A stretch of DNA of 64,000 bases, from contig NZ_BAABKV010000001.1 of the NCBI RefSeq assembly GCF_039544005.1, positions 5,332,001 to 5,396,000 on the forward strand, given 5' to 3'. The notes under the pieces are model-generated. The model was not told the origin of the DNA. It saw only the letters and a list, made by a program, of their open reading frames with translations, and ran no database searches. Shown here in pieces: positions 20,327 to 29,264 of the stretch. Both the position numbers and the translations under genes were made by a program. The first letter of the stretch is position 1, and each line of letters begins with the position of its first letter. This stretch comes from Kitasatospora paranensis (lineage in GTDB: Bacteria; Actinomycetota; Actinomycetes; Streptomycetales; Streptomycetaceae).

Positions 20327-21666
20327 TTCTGCTCGTACTCGGCCATCGCGGCGCGCACCGCGGGGGAGAACAGCGCCGGGCCGACGGCGTCGGAGTGGGC
20401 CAGGCCCTCGGCGGAGAGCACCAGTCGCCCGGGCACCTCGGCCAGCCAGCCGAGGGCCTCGAACCGGGCCAGCTCGGCCGCGAAGTCGTCGCCCGGAAGC
20501 GAGCCGAACCGCGCCCGGTAGCCGTCGAGTTCGAGGCCTTCGGCCTGCAGCAGCGACTGCATCAGGTGGCGCCGGCGGGCCTCGTCCGCGTCCATCGCCC
20601 GGCCGACCTCGGCCCGGGCGAAGTCGGTGGCGGCGACGTAGCCGTCGATGATGCCGCGGACCTCCCGGGCGTCCACCGCGTAGTCGAACGAGTAGTGCAG
20701 CCGGGAGGTGTACGAGCGGGCGCCGCAGCCCAGGCCGATCATGCCGTCGGTCTGGCAGGCGTACTCGCCGGCGCTCGCGGTCGGCGCACCGGACCGGCGG
20801 AACATCCGCATCGACACCTGCTGGTAGCCGTGCGCCAGCAGGTGGTCGCGGCCGGCCCGGTAGAGGGCGAGCCGCTGGGCGTCCCAGGCGGGTGTCGGTC
20901 CGTCGGCGGCCCGGCGGCCGAGGCCGGTGAGCGGGCGGACGTAGAGCGGGTACAGGTAGAGCTCCTCGGGCTGCCAGGCGAGGGCCGCGTCCAGCGAGGC
21001 CAGCCACGTCCGTTCGGTCTGCCCGTCGATGCCGTAGATGAGGTCGATGTTGAGCACCGGGAAGCCCGCCGCGCGGATCCGGCCGAGCGCGGCCTCCACC
21101 GCGGCCCGCTTCTGCGGGCGGACGGCCGAGCGCGCCTCGTCGTCCAGGAACGACTGCACGCCCAGGCTCAGCCGGGTGGTGCCGCGGTCGGCGAGCACCG
21201 CGAGCCGGTCGGCGGTCGCGGTGTCGGGGGAGGCCTCCACGGAGAGTGGGATCGCCCGCAGGTCGGCGCCGGTGTGCGCCTCGGTGAGGTCGCACAGCCG
21301 TTCCAGTTCGGCGGCGGTCAGGTAGGTCGGGGTGCCGCCGCCGAACGCGGCCAGGGCGAAGCGGGCCTGCCCGTCGAGGGCCGCCCGGACGGCCGAGGCC
21401 TGCCGTTCCAGCGCGTCCAGGTAGGCGGTGGTCAGGCCCTCCGGGCTGCCGATCCGGGTGAACAGGTTGCAGAAGCCGCAGCGCACCTCGCAGAACGGGA
21501 TGTGCACGTAGAGCGAGAGCGCCTGCTGCGGCTCGCCGGCCCACAGGTCGCGCAGCGCCGGCCGGTCCGCGAGCGGGCGGTAGGCGGTCTTGTGCGGGTA
21601 GGCGTAGACGTAGCTCTGGTACGGGGAGTCGGTGCTCCGGTACGGGGATGCGGTCGCCGTGGTCAT
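20323..21666 (-). CDS. STM4012 family radical SAM protein
   Basis: This is a HemN-like radical SAM protein of 447 residues. The motif HIPFCEVRCGFC places the [4Fe-4S] cysteines at 59, 63 and 66. GGGTPTYLTAAELERL and SVEASPDTATADRLAVL are the usual HemN-type SAM-binding blocks, and the C half carries a HemN-like domain (MIGLGCGARSYTSRLHYSFD). Being in this conserved cluster separates it from true coproporphyrinogen dehydrogenases. The ATG at 21666 overlaps the stop of the upstream hydrolase gene, so the two are translationally coupled. Confidence 0.88.
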   Translation of the reverse strand: MTTATASPYRSTDSPYQSYVYAYPHKTAYRPLADRPALRDLWAGEPQQALSLYVHIPFCEVRCGFCNLFTRIGSPEGLTTAYLDALERQASAVRAALDGQARFALAAFGGGTPTYLTAAELERLCDLTEAHTGADLRAIPLSVEASPDTATADRLAVLADRGTTRLSLGVQSFLDDEARSAVRPQKRAAVEAALGRIRAAGFPVLNIDLIYGIDGQTERTWLASLDAALAWQPEELYLYPLYVRPLTGLGRRAADGPTPAWDAQRLALYRAGRDHLLAHGYQQVSMRMFRRSGAPTASAGEYACQTDGMIGLGCGARSYTSRLHYSFDYAVDAREVRGIIDGYVAATDFARAEVGRAMDADEARRRHLMQSLLQAEGLELDGYRARFGSLPGDDFAAELARFEALGWLAEVPGRLVLSAEGLAHSDAVGPALFSPAVRAAMAEYEQK

Positions 21667-22564
21667 CGGGCCGGCCCTTCGGCGGTCGCGGGGAGGGTGA
21701 AGTGCGCGTACGGCACCGTCCAGACCACCTCGTGGCCGATCCGGTGCCCGGTCCAGCCGTCCTCGCCGTACGCGGTGCCGTGGTCGGAGCAGACGATCGC
21801 GAAGCACGGGCGGCGTCGGCTCATCGCGGCGAACAGCCGGCCGATGTGGGCGTCCACGTACTCCAGGGCGGCGGCGTGGCTCTCCCGGGTGTCGCCGTGC
21901 CCGCGGGTGGCGCCGGGCAGGTGGAACCAGTTCGGCTGGTGCAGCGCGGAGACGTTGAGGAAGAGGAACAGCGGCCGGTCGGCAGGCTGTTCGGCGCAGA
22001 CCTGCTCCGCCCGGGCGACCTGGGCCTCGAAGGAGACCGGCGAGGGCACGCCCATCTCCGGCTCCCAGTGGCTCTCCTGGAAGAGCCCGGGCAGCACCGA
22101 GCCGAGCGGGCCCTGCCGGTTGAAGAAGCCGACCCCGCCGATGCAGACCGTGCGGTACCCGGCGGCGGCGAGCGCCGACGGCAGGTCGGGGGTGTCGAAG
22201 ACCCAGGTGCGCGACTCGGTCGTCTCCGACCCGGCGAAGCGGGCGGCGAACAGCCGCGGGTGCGGCCCGTCCGGGCTCGCCGGGGTGGGCAGGAAGCCGG
22301 CCAGCATCGCCTGGTGCGAGGCGTAGGTGAAGCTGCCGGGGAGTGCCGGCGCTCCCAGCGGCCGCCGGGCAGGTGGGCGGCCAGGTGCGGGATCCGGCCG
22401 GCCGCCGCGAGCTCCTCGGCGACGTCGAAGCGCAGTGTGTCGAGGGTGACCAGCAGCAGGTCGTGGCTGCCGACGACGGCGTTCATGTCCGGGATGCCGT
22501 GCGGCGCGGCGGCGGCGACGGCGGGCGGGCCGGGGGCCGCGGCGGGGGACGGGAGGTGGTGCAT
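21663..22564 (-). CDS. STM4013/SEN3800 family hydrolase (frameshifted here)
   Basis: This is an alkaline-phosphatase/sulfatase-fold hydrolase. The N-terminal metal site lies in LLLVTLDTLRFDVAEELA and the C-terminal one in CSDHGTAYGEDGW. The bond it cuts is unknown. The start (ATG at 22564, MHHLPSPAAAPG) and the body (MLAGFLPTPASPDG onwards) lie in different frames. Adding one base in the G run at 22338-22341 restores HSPGSFTYASHQAMLAGF and a 300-residue protein. The start overlaps the stop of the STM4014 gene and the stop overlaps the start of the STM4012 gene. Confidence 0.83.
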
Positions 22565-23727
22565 CAGTGGTGGTCCGTTCGCGGTCGTGCGTCGGGCAGG
22601 GCGGTGCGCGGGGGAGCCCCGGGAGAGGTGGCGGGCAACGGCACCCCGGGGTGTCCGGCGAGCAGGGCGGCGATCTGGGCGCCGTAGGTGTCCAGGCCCT
22701 CGGCGGGGCCGCCGGGCAGCCCGGTGAGGCCGGGCAGCAGGTCGCCGAAGGCGTTGACCTCGCCGACCAGGGCGCGGCGCCAGCCCGCGGTGGGCAGGAC
22801 GTCGACGCCGACCGCGAGCGCGTGCGGGAAGCAGCCGGCGGCCCGCTCGGCGGTCTCCAGCAGCGCGGGCCAGGCGGGCCCGGCGGCCTCCCGCGCGGCG
22901 GCGGTGTCGCCGCGTGCCCCGCCCAGGTGCAGGTTGGTCATCGGCCGGGTGCTGGTGCGGACCACCGCATGGGTGGCCCGGCCGCCGACGACCACCACCC
23001 GCAGGTCGGCCGCCCGCCCGGACTGCGACGCCTTCGGCACCCACTGCTCGACGTGCAGCCCGTCCGGGGCGAGCCGGTCGACGAGCTCGGCGATCTCGGC
23101 CTCGCTGCGGTAGCGCCGCACCCGCAGCGAGTTGTGCAGGCCTTCGGGGGCCAGCTCGGCGGAGGTGGTGGCGAGCAGCTGCCCGCGCGGCCCGAACTCC
23201 AGGGCCACCACACCGGACGCGGACGAGCCGTGCGCGGGCTTCACGAACACCCGGCGCAGCCCCGCCGCGGCCAGCCGCTCCTTCAGGTCCGCCCAGCCGC
23301 CCGGCGGCGGCCCGGCGAGGGCGGGCGGCACCGGCACGCCGGCCGCGGCGAGCCGGGCGTGGGCCCGCCGCTTGTCGAACATCACGGCGATCTCGGCCGG
23401 GTCGCCGAGCAGCCGCACGCCCGGCCGCCCCGCCAGCGCGTGCAGCGCGGCGGTCACCCGGGTGTGCCAGGCCGCCGAGCCCTCGACCCGGGTCGGCGCG
23501 TACCCGGCGCCGAGCGCCGGCCCGCGCAGCAGTGCGTCCACGGCCGCGTCCTCGCCGGGCGACTCGATCCGCAGCACGGTGCCCGGCGCGAGCCGGTAGG
23601 AGCCGCGCAGCACGTCCAGCCAGGGCAGGACGGCCGGTTCGGGCAGGCCGGCAGCCCGGGCCGCGGCGGCGAACAGGGTGACCCGCCGGTGGCCCGGGTT
23701 GCCGAGGACGGTGAGCTGCAGACCCAT
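22564..23727 (-). CDS. STM4014 family ATP-grasp-like protein
   Basis: This 387-residue protein resembles ATP-grasp ligases: VFVKPAHGSSASGVVALEF, DLRVVVVGGRATHAVVR, HALAVGVDVLP and GEVNAFGDLLPGL fit the nucleotide- and metal-binding blocks. ATP-grasp enzymes join a carboxylate to an amine or thiol, but no substrate is known for this family. The ATG at 23727 is two bases after the stop of the second LRR gene. The stop overlaps the hydrolase start. The C-terminal tail after about 360 is Pro/Ala-rich and probably unstructured. Confidence 0.82.
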   Translation of the reverse strand: MGLQLTVLGNPGHRRVTLFAAAARAAGLPEPAVLPWLDVLRGSYRLAPGTVLRIESPGEDAAVDALLRGPALGAGYAPTRVEGSAAWHTRVTAALHALAGRPGVRLLGDPAEIAVMFDKRRAHARLAAAGVPVPPALAGPPPGGWADLKERLAAAGLRRVFVKPAHGSSASGVVALEFGPRGQLLATTSAELAPEGLHNSLRVRRYRSEAEIAELVDRLAPDGLHVEQWVPKASQSGRAADLRVVVVGGRATHAVVRTSTRPMTNLHLGGARGDTAAAREAAGPAWPALLETAERAAGCFPHALAVGVDVLPTAGWRRALVGEVNAFGDLLPGLTGLPGGPAEGLDTYGAQIAALLAGHPGVPLPATSPGAPPRTALPDARPRTDHH

Positions 23728-23729
23728 GG

Positions 23730-24649
23730 CTACTCGGAGACCGCGACGTAGCGGTCCTCCTCGTCCTCCGGGTCGTCGGCCTCGGACAGGTCGACGTCGA
23801 CACCGGGCAGCGCCTCGGTGAGCCGCTGCTGCATGCCGTCGGAGAGGTAGTGGTGGTGCAGGTCGAGCGAGGCGAGGTGGGTGAGCGGCTGGCCCTCCAG
23901 CAGGGCGGCGGCGCCCTCGTCGGTCAGCACGCCCATGCCGAGGGCCAGGTGCTCCAGCCGGGCCACCACGGGCGCGCGGGCGACGGCCGCGGCGATGTCG
24001 TCCTGGTACTCGCTGTTCTGCAGGCCCAGGCGGCGCAGTGCCGGCAGCCGGGCGCCGGTGAGCAGCGGCGCGAGGTCGTCCAGGGTGTGGTCGCCGCCGT
24101 ACTCGTCGACACCCAGCCACACGTCGAGGTCGGTCAGGGCGGGCAGGTCGCTCTCGCCGAGGGCGCGCACCACCGGGGCGGGCAGCCCGCCGGACTCGAA
24201 GGTGAGCGACCGGAGCCGCCCGTGCCGGACGGGCCGCAGCTCCAGCCCGTCCCCGCCGCGCACCACCAGCCGCTCCAGCCGGGGAAGGCGTCGAGCGCCG
24301 GGGTGATGTCGCACATCTGCAGCCAGGAGATCTCGCAGTCCTCGGACTCGGCGTCGCCGAGGAACAGCGCCTCCAGCGCGGGCAGCCGGGCCGCGCTGGC
24401 GGTGATCGCGGCGAGCGGGCCGGCCAGGCCGTCGTACTCGCCGGACCACCACGGGCCGAGGACGAGGGCGCGGACCCGGCTGGGGTCGACGCCGTCGAGG
24501 AAGCGCTGCCAGGCCTGCGCGAACCCCTCCTTGTGGCCGTAGCCCAGGGATATCCGCCAGGCCGCCGCCTCGGCGGAGGGCAGCCGGTGGCCGGACTCCA
24601 GGCAGGTCAGGACGTTGTGCACGGGCAGGCCGTGGAAGGTGCCGCTCAT
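23730..24649 (-). CDS. STM4015 family LRR protein, second copy (frameshifted here)
   Basis: This is a leucine-rich-repeat protein of the STM4015 family, paralogous to the gene immediately upstream. The N-terminal part (HGLPVHNVLTC, AAAWRISLGYGHKEGFAQAW) and the repeat region are in different frames. One base added in the G run at 24281-24284 restores AFPRLERLVVRGG and gives 306 residues. Repeats such as LPALRRLGLQNSE and RLEHLALGMGVL are regular. It ends in an acidic linker and RYVAVSE, identical to the end of its paralogue. The role is unknown, possibly as scaffold or substrate of the cluster enzymes. Confidence 0.8.
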
Positions 24650-24659
24650 CGGTGCCCCC

Positions 24660-25613
24660 TCACTCCGAGACGGCGACGTAGCGCCAGTTGTCGTCCCACT
24701 TCTGGGCGTCGGACAGGTCGACGTCGACGCCGGGCAGCGCCTCGGTGAGCCGCTGCTGCACCGCGTCGGTCAGGTAGTGGTGGTGCAGGTCCAGCGAGGA
24801 GAGGTGGGTGAGCGGCTGGCCCTCCAGCAGGGCGGTGGCGCCCTCGTCGGTCAGTGCGCCCATGGAGAGCGCGAGGTGCTCCAGCCGGGCCACCACGGGG
24901 GCCTGTGCGACCAGGGCGGCGATCGCGTCCTGCTGCTCGCTGTTCTGCAGGCCGAGGCGGCGCAGTGCGGGCAGCCGGGTGCCGGACAGGAACGGCGCGA
25001 GGTCGTCCGGCCCCCAGGTGCCGCCGTAGTTCTCGACGCCGAGCCACAGCTCCAGGCTCTCCAGCGCGGGCAGGTCGCAGGCCCCGACCGCCCGGACGAC
25101 GCTGCCGGGCAGGCCGCCCGCCTCGAAGCGCAGCGTCCGCAGGTGCTCGTGCCGCAGCGGGGTGAGCGCCAGCCCGCCGTTGTTCTCCCAGTCCGGCGAG
25201 GCGCCGCGGACGACCAGCTCCTCCAGCCGCGGGAAGGCCTCGAACAGCGGCGTGACGTCGCACATCTGCAGCCAGGAGATCTCGCACTCCTCGAAGGTGA
25301 CGTCGCCGACGAACAGCGCCCGCAGCGCCGGCAGCCGCCCGGCCGCGTCGACGACCGCCCGGAGCGGCCCGTCGAGGGGCTCGGGCTCCTCCGAGGACCA
25401 GTTGCCGATCACCACCGCGGTGACCCGCGCGGTGTCGACGGCGCCGAGGAACCGCTCCCAGGCCTCGGCGAAGGTCTGCTCGGACTCGTAGTCCAGCCCC
25501 ACCTTCCAGGCCGCGGCCGCGGCGTCCGGCAGGTCGCGGCCGTCCTCGGCCGCACCCGGGAAGTCGACGACGGGCAGCCCGCCGAACCGCTCGATGTGCT
25601 TGGTGATCGCCAT
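24660..25613 (-). CDS. STM4015 family LRR protein, first copy
   Basis: This is the first gene of the operon and encodes an intact 317-residue leucine-rich-repeat protein. The N-terminal third has IERFGGLPVVDF and AAAWKVGLDYESEQTFAEAW. LRRs run from about residue 125 (LRTLRFEAGGLP, LESLELWLGVENYG, LRRLGLQNSEQQD, RLEHLALSMGAL, LSSLDLHHHYL). The tail is DDNWRYVAVSE. The ATG at 25613 follows CAGGAGCAGCGC. The next gene starts 10 bp downstream. LRRs suggest protein or peptide binding. The partner is unknown. Confidence 0.88.
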   Translation of the reverse strand: MAITKHIERFGGLPVVDFPGAAEDGRDLPDAAAAAWKVGLDYESEQTFAEAWERFLGAVDTARVTAVVIGNWSSEEPEPLDGPLRAVVDAAGRLPALRALFVGDVTFEECEISWLQMCDVTPLFEAFPRLEELVVRGASPDWENNGGLALTPLRHEHLRTLRFEAGGLPGSVVRAVGACDLPALESLELWLGVENYGGTWGPDDLAPFLSGTRLPALRRLGLQNSEQQDAIAALVAQAPVVARLEHLALSMGALTDEGATALLEGQPLTHLSSLDLHHHYLTDAVQQRLTEALPGVDVDLSDAQKWDDNWRYVAVSE

Positions 25614-25642
25614 GCGCTGCTCCTGGGAGGTCCGGTCGGCCG

Positions 25643-25665
25643 GGACCTGTCTATCAGGCAGGTCC
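25643..25665. promoter_or_regulatory. Palindrome GGACCTG-N9-CAGGTCC
   Basis: A perfect 7-bp inverted repeat lies 30 bp upstream of the STM4015 operon, in the 173-bp gap to the divergent gene at 25787. It is well placed as an operator for one or both units. Confidence 0.5.
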
Positions 25666-25786
25666 GACAGCCGGCCGCCGGGGTCGGACCGCCGGAGCCG
25701 GGCCCCGACGGGCTGTCAGAGGGGGCCCCTAGCTTTCCGGTCGTGCGGCCGGCGTCCCGTCGGCCCGGTGGAGGGGAGGCCCGGCC

Positions 25787-26113
25787 ATGTACCGCCAGGG
25801 TGACGTGCTGATCGTGCCGGTCGAGGAGGCCGCGGTGCCGCCGTCCGCGGCCGCGCTGCCGGGGCAGCCCCGGGACGCCCGCGGCCGGCTGGTGCTGGCG
25901 CTCGGCGAGGTGACCGGCCACGCGCACGCCGTGCTGGGCCCCGGTGAACTGCGCCGGGAGTCCGGACAGTTCGGCCGGGCCTGGCTGCACCTGCCGCAGG
26001 GTGGCCGGGTGGTCCACGAGGAGCACGCGGCGATCGGGCTGCCCCGGGGCTGGTACCGGGTGGTGCGGCAGCGCGAGTACGTGCCCGGCGCGGTGCGCGT
26101 CGTGGCGGACTGA
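25787..26113 (+). CDS. Conserved 108-residue protein of unknown function
   Basis: This is a small soluble protein without a domain I can name. It starts MYRQGDVLIVPVEEA. It has a GEVTGHAHAVLG segment with two close histidines and a later VVHEEHAAIGLPRGWYRVVRQREY segment with two more, which could bind a metal. The ATG at 25787 follows GGAGGGGAGGC. The next gene starts 11 bp downstream, so the two form a unit divergent from the STM4015 operon. Sharing the palindrome at 25643-25665 would link it to that operon. This is inference. Confidence 0.75.
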   Translation: MYRQGDVLIVPVEEAAVPPSAAALPGQPRDARGRLVLALGEVTGHAHAVLGPGELRRESGQFGRAWLHLPQGGRVVHEEHAAIGLPRGWYRVVRQREYVPGAVRVVAD

Positions 26114-26124
26114 GGGGGCGCGGG

Positions 26125-27237
26125 ATGGGGACGGGGACGATCCGGCCGGCGGGGCCGGCCGAGGTGACGGCCCGCTGGCGGGCGGTGGCGGCGGCCACCG
26201 GCCCGGCCGACCGGGCGGCGGCCGAGCGGGCGGTGCGCGCCGCGTACCGGTCGGCGGGGCTGGCCGGGCCGGGGCGGGTGCTGTGGTGCGCGTCGCCGCT
26301 CGCGGCGGCCCGGGCGGTGCTGGAGCTGCGCGCCCAGGGGGCGGTGAGCGTCCGCGAGGCGGTCCGCACGCGGCCCTGGGAGCAGGAGCGGGCCCGGCTG
26401 CACGGGCACCTCGGCGCGCAGGGCTGGGCCGAGCGGTGGGCCGTCACCGGCGCGGAGCTGTGGACGCAGACCCAGGGCCTGGCCGGCCGGATCCGCGGCG
26501 CGGTGCTCGACACCCTCGCGCCCGAGCCGGCGCGGGACGCCGACCGGGCGGCGCGCGCCGCGGCCGGTGCCGCCAGGGCGACCGTCCGGCTCGCGCTGCT
26601 GGACGCCGTGCTCGGCCAGCACGATGCGCCGTGGTTCGCAGCTTTCGACGCCGACCTCGACGCCGACCTCGACGCCGACCTCGACGGCGGGGCGGGAGCG
26701 GGCGGGCCGCTCGCCGAGGCGGCCCGGCAGGTCGGCTGGTGGTGGCCGTACGCGGAGGTCGCGGTGGTGTGCGAGCGGCCGGTGGAGCTGCACCGCGACG
26801 AGGCGGGCCGGCTCGACCGCGCCGACGGCCCGGCACTCTCCTGGGCGGACGGCTTCGCGGTGCACGCCTGGCGCGGCATGCCGGTGCCGGCGGACTTCCT
26901 GGCCGGGCTGGCGGACGTCACCCCCGAGCGGATCCGCACCGAGGAGAACGCCGAGCTGCGCCGCGTCCTGCTGGAGCACTACGGCTACGACCGCTACCTG
27001 GCCGACTCCGGCGCCGAGCCGGTGCACCGCGACGGGACGGGCGTGCTGTGGCGGATCCGGCTGCCCGACGACGAGCCGGTGGTGATGGTGGAGGTGGTGA
27101 ACTCCACCGCCGAGCCGGACGGCACCTTCCGCACCTACTGGCTGCGGGTGCCGCCGAGCACGCGGACGGCGCGTGCCGGCGTCGCCTGGACGTTCGGGGT
27201 CGAGGAGGCCGCGTACCGGCCGCAGCGGGAGACCTGA
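26125..27237 (+). CDS. DUF6745-like protein
   Basis: This 370-residue protein of unknown function has a C half resembling DUF6745 (LSWADGFAVHAWRGMPVP, RRVLLEHYGYDRYL, MVEVVNSTAEPDGTFRTYWL). The N half is helical and Ala/Arg-rich. Residues about 175-187 are a DADL repeat encoded by a 12-bp minisatellite. It is probably co-transcribed with the 108-residue gene upstream. No catalytic motif is evident. Confidence 0.7.
   Translation: MGTGTIRPAGPAEVTARWRAVAAATGPADRAAAERAVRAAYRSAGLAGPGRVLWCASPLAAARAVLELRAQGAVSVREAVRTRPWEQERARLHGHLGAQGWAERWAVTGAELWTQTQGLAGRIRGAVLDTLAPEPARDADRAARAAAGAARATVRLALLDAVLGQHDAPWFAAFDADLDADLDADLDGGAGAGGPLAEAARQVGWWWPYAEVAVVCERPVELHRDEAGRLDRADGPALSWADGFAVHAWRGMPVPADFLAGLADVTPERIRTEENAELRRVLLEHYGYDRYLADSGAEPVHRDGTGVLWRIRLPDDEPVVMVEVVNSTAEPDGTFRTYWLRVPPSTRTARAGVAWTFGVEEAAYRPQRET
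26647..26685 (+). repeat. 12-bp minisatellite within a coding region
   Basis: The unit GACGCCGACCTC occurs about three times in tandem and encodes repeated Asp-Ala-Asp-Leu. Being a multiple of three, it can change copy number without breaking the frame. Confidence 0.75.
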
Positions 27238-27502
27238 CCCGGCACCCGGTGCCGTCCGGGGTGCCGCCGGGCGGTGCGCTCCGGCACCGGGTGTCGCCCC
27301 ACCACGGAACGCCGTTCGCCGGGCCGTTGTCAACCGTACGGGGACCCGATTCCGGCACCCGCCGCCTTGTGCGAATTGATAGGAATCAGCCGAGAAGGCT
27401 CCTCTGGTTCGCAGGTTGAATGGTTGATATACCTCGGATGCATAGGACGGGCGAGGTGTGTCGCCTCCCCGTCGACTGCGACGAACCAGGTGGTGATGGG
27501 CA

Positions 27503-28362
27503 GTGAAGCTCCTCCGTGTCGGCCCCCGGGCGCCGAGCACCCGGCCGTGCTCGGCCCCGACGGCGCCGCGTACGACCTCTCCGGGCACACCCCGGAGATC
27601 GACGGGCGGTTCCTCGCCGGGCTCGACGACGCCGGCCGCGCCGCCCTGGCGGCCGCCCTGGCCGCCGGGGCGCTGCCGCGCCTCGACCTGGCCGGGCAGC
27701 GCATCGGCGCCCCGGTCGCCCGGCCCGGCAAGGTGGTCGGCATCGGCCTCAACTACCGCGACCACGCCGCCGAGGCGGGCATGCCCGCGCCGTCCGAGCC
27801 GGTGGTCTTCCTCAAGCCGAGCAACACCGTCGTCGGCCCGGACGACGAGGTCCTCGTCCCGCGCGGCGGTGAGAAGACCGACTACGAGGTCGAGCTCGCC
27901 GTGGTGATCGGGCGCACCGCCCGCTACCTGGAGAGCCACCGCGAGGCGCTCGACGTCATCGCCGGCTACGCCGCCGTCAACGACGTCACCGAGCGCGCCT
28001 TCCAGCTGGAACGCGGCGGCCAGTGGGACAAGGGCAAGTCCGCGGAGACCTTCACCCCGCTCGGCCCCTGGCTGGTCACCGCGGACGAGGTCGGCGACCC
28101 GCAGCGCCTCGGCCTGCGGCTGTGGGTCAACGGCGAGCTCCGGCAGGACGGCAACACGTCCGAGATGATCTTCCCGGTGGCGGAACTCGTCCGCTACGTC
28201 AGCCGGTTCATGGTCCTGGAGCCCGGTGACGTGATCATCACCGGCACGCCCGCCGGCGTCACCACCGGCCGCCCGGGCACGCCGTTCCTCAAGCCCTCCG
28301 ACGTGGTCGAGGTCGAGGTCGACGGCCTCGGCCGGCAGCGCCAGGTGCTCGGCAAGGCCTGA
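27503..28362 (+). CDS. Fumarylacetoacetate hydrolase family protein (frameshifted here)
   Basis: This is a member of the FAH/HpcE superfamily (hydrolases, isomerases or decarboxylases of oxo-acids). The core motifs are GKVVGIGLNYRDHAAEAGMP, EPVVFLKPSNTVVGPDD, EKTDYEVELAVVIGR with the metal-binding Glu residues, and GDVIITGTPAGVTTGR. The usual start for these proteins, MKLLRVGP, is present at the GTG at 27503 but in another frame. One base added in the C run at 27523-27527 joins it, giving 286 residues. A shorter in-frame alternative starts at the ATG at 27496 with an atypical N-terminus. The substrate is not predictable. Confidence 0.85.
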
Positions 28363-28381
28363 CCCCGGGCCGCCCCACGGC

Positions 28382-28408
28382 ACCCGACCCCGGGCACGGG
28401 GGTCGGGT
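28382..28408. terminator. Bidirectional terminator between convergent genes
   Basis: A 10-bp stem ACCCGACCCC / GGGGTCGGGT with a 7-nt loop lies between the FAH gene and the oppositely directed TetR gene. Confidence 0.75.
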
Positions 28409-28412
28409 CCGC

Positions 28413-29264
28413 TCAGCGGGCCGCCGACCCGGCCCCGTGCGCGGCCGGCTCCGCCGACACCGCGGCCCCGCCCGCCGCCGGCATCAGCCCGCCCAGCCGC
28501 TCCGCCAGCCGGGCGGCCCGCCCGTCCGGGCCCTCCAGCGCCAGGAAGCCGGCCAGTACCCCGGCCGTCTGCGGATCGTGCAGCGCCGTCGCCGCGCTCA
28601 TCGCCAGGAACTCGTCCACCAGCCAGTCCCGCAGCGAGTCGGGCGGGATCTGCCGCCCCTCGTCCAGCCAGCTCAGCGCGGACGCCTCCACCACCGAGAT
28701 CCACGACCGCACCAGCAGTGTCAGCCGCGGCCCCGCCGCCCGGACCCCCAGGTACCGCAGCGTCCGGCGGAGCGCCACCCGCCGCACCTCGTCGACGATC
28801 GCCGAGGTCCGCGCCGTCTCCACCACCGAACCGCCGCGCAGCAGCGCCCCGTACCCCGCCGCGTGCTCCGCCACGAACGTGAAGTAGCCGTCCAGCACGC
28901 CCGCGAGCTGCTCGGTCGGGGTGCCCCGCCCGTCGACCCGGAACCGTGTGGTCAGCTCGGAGGCCGCGCTGCGCAGCGCAGCCTCGTACAACTGCTGCTT
29001 GCCGCCCGCGAAATAGCGGTAGACCAGTGGGCGGGACGCGCCGGCGGCCTGGGCCACGTCGTCCAGCCCGACCTCCTCCGGCGGCCGCGAGCCGAACAGC
29101 TCCAGCGCCACCTCGATCAGCTGCTCGCGGCGCTGCTCCACCGTCAGCCGGCGGTACCCGGCGCGGCGCGGGCGCTCGGGCTCGGCGAGGCCGCCCCCGC
29201 TGTCGGAGCCGGGCGCGGAGCCGGCCGCGGGGACGGGACGGGCGGGCGCTGATCTGGCTGCCAT
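28413..29264 (-). CDS. TetR family transcriptional regulator
   Basis: This 283-residue protein is a TetR-type regulator with an N-terminal extension of about 40 residues. The helix-turn-helix (VGLDDVAQAAGASRPLVYRYFAGGKQQLYEAAL) spans about residues 64-97. An all-helical ligand and dimer domain follows. It is divergent from a rhomboid-like gene and converges on the FAH gene. The target and ligand are unknown. The ATG at 29264 gives the long form. A start nearer the helix-turn-helix is possible. Confidence 0.88.
   Translation of the reverse strand: MAARSAPARPVPAAGSAPGSDSGGGLAEPERPRRAGYRRLTVEQRREQLIEVALELFGSRPPEEVGLDDVAQAAGASRPLVYRYFAGGKQQLYEAALRSAASELTTRFRVDGRGTPTEQLAGVLDGYFTFVAEHAAGYGALLRGGSVVETARTSAIVDEVRRVALRRTLRYLGVRAAGPRLTLLVRSWISVVEASALSWLDEGRQIPPDSLRDWLVDEFLAMSAATALHDPQTAGVLAGFLALEGPDGRAARLAERLGGLMPAAGGAAVSAEPAAHGAGSAAR

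Noticed and set aside
27274..27502. N-terminal extension of the FAH-family protein from 27274
   Set aside because: The extra 76 residues have no relation to the family and cover a promoter-like AT-rich stretch. The MKLLRVGP start in the shifted frame is the expected one.
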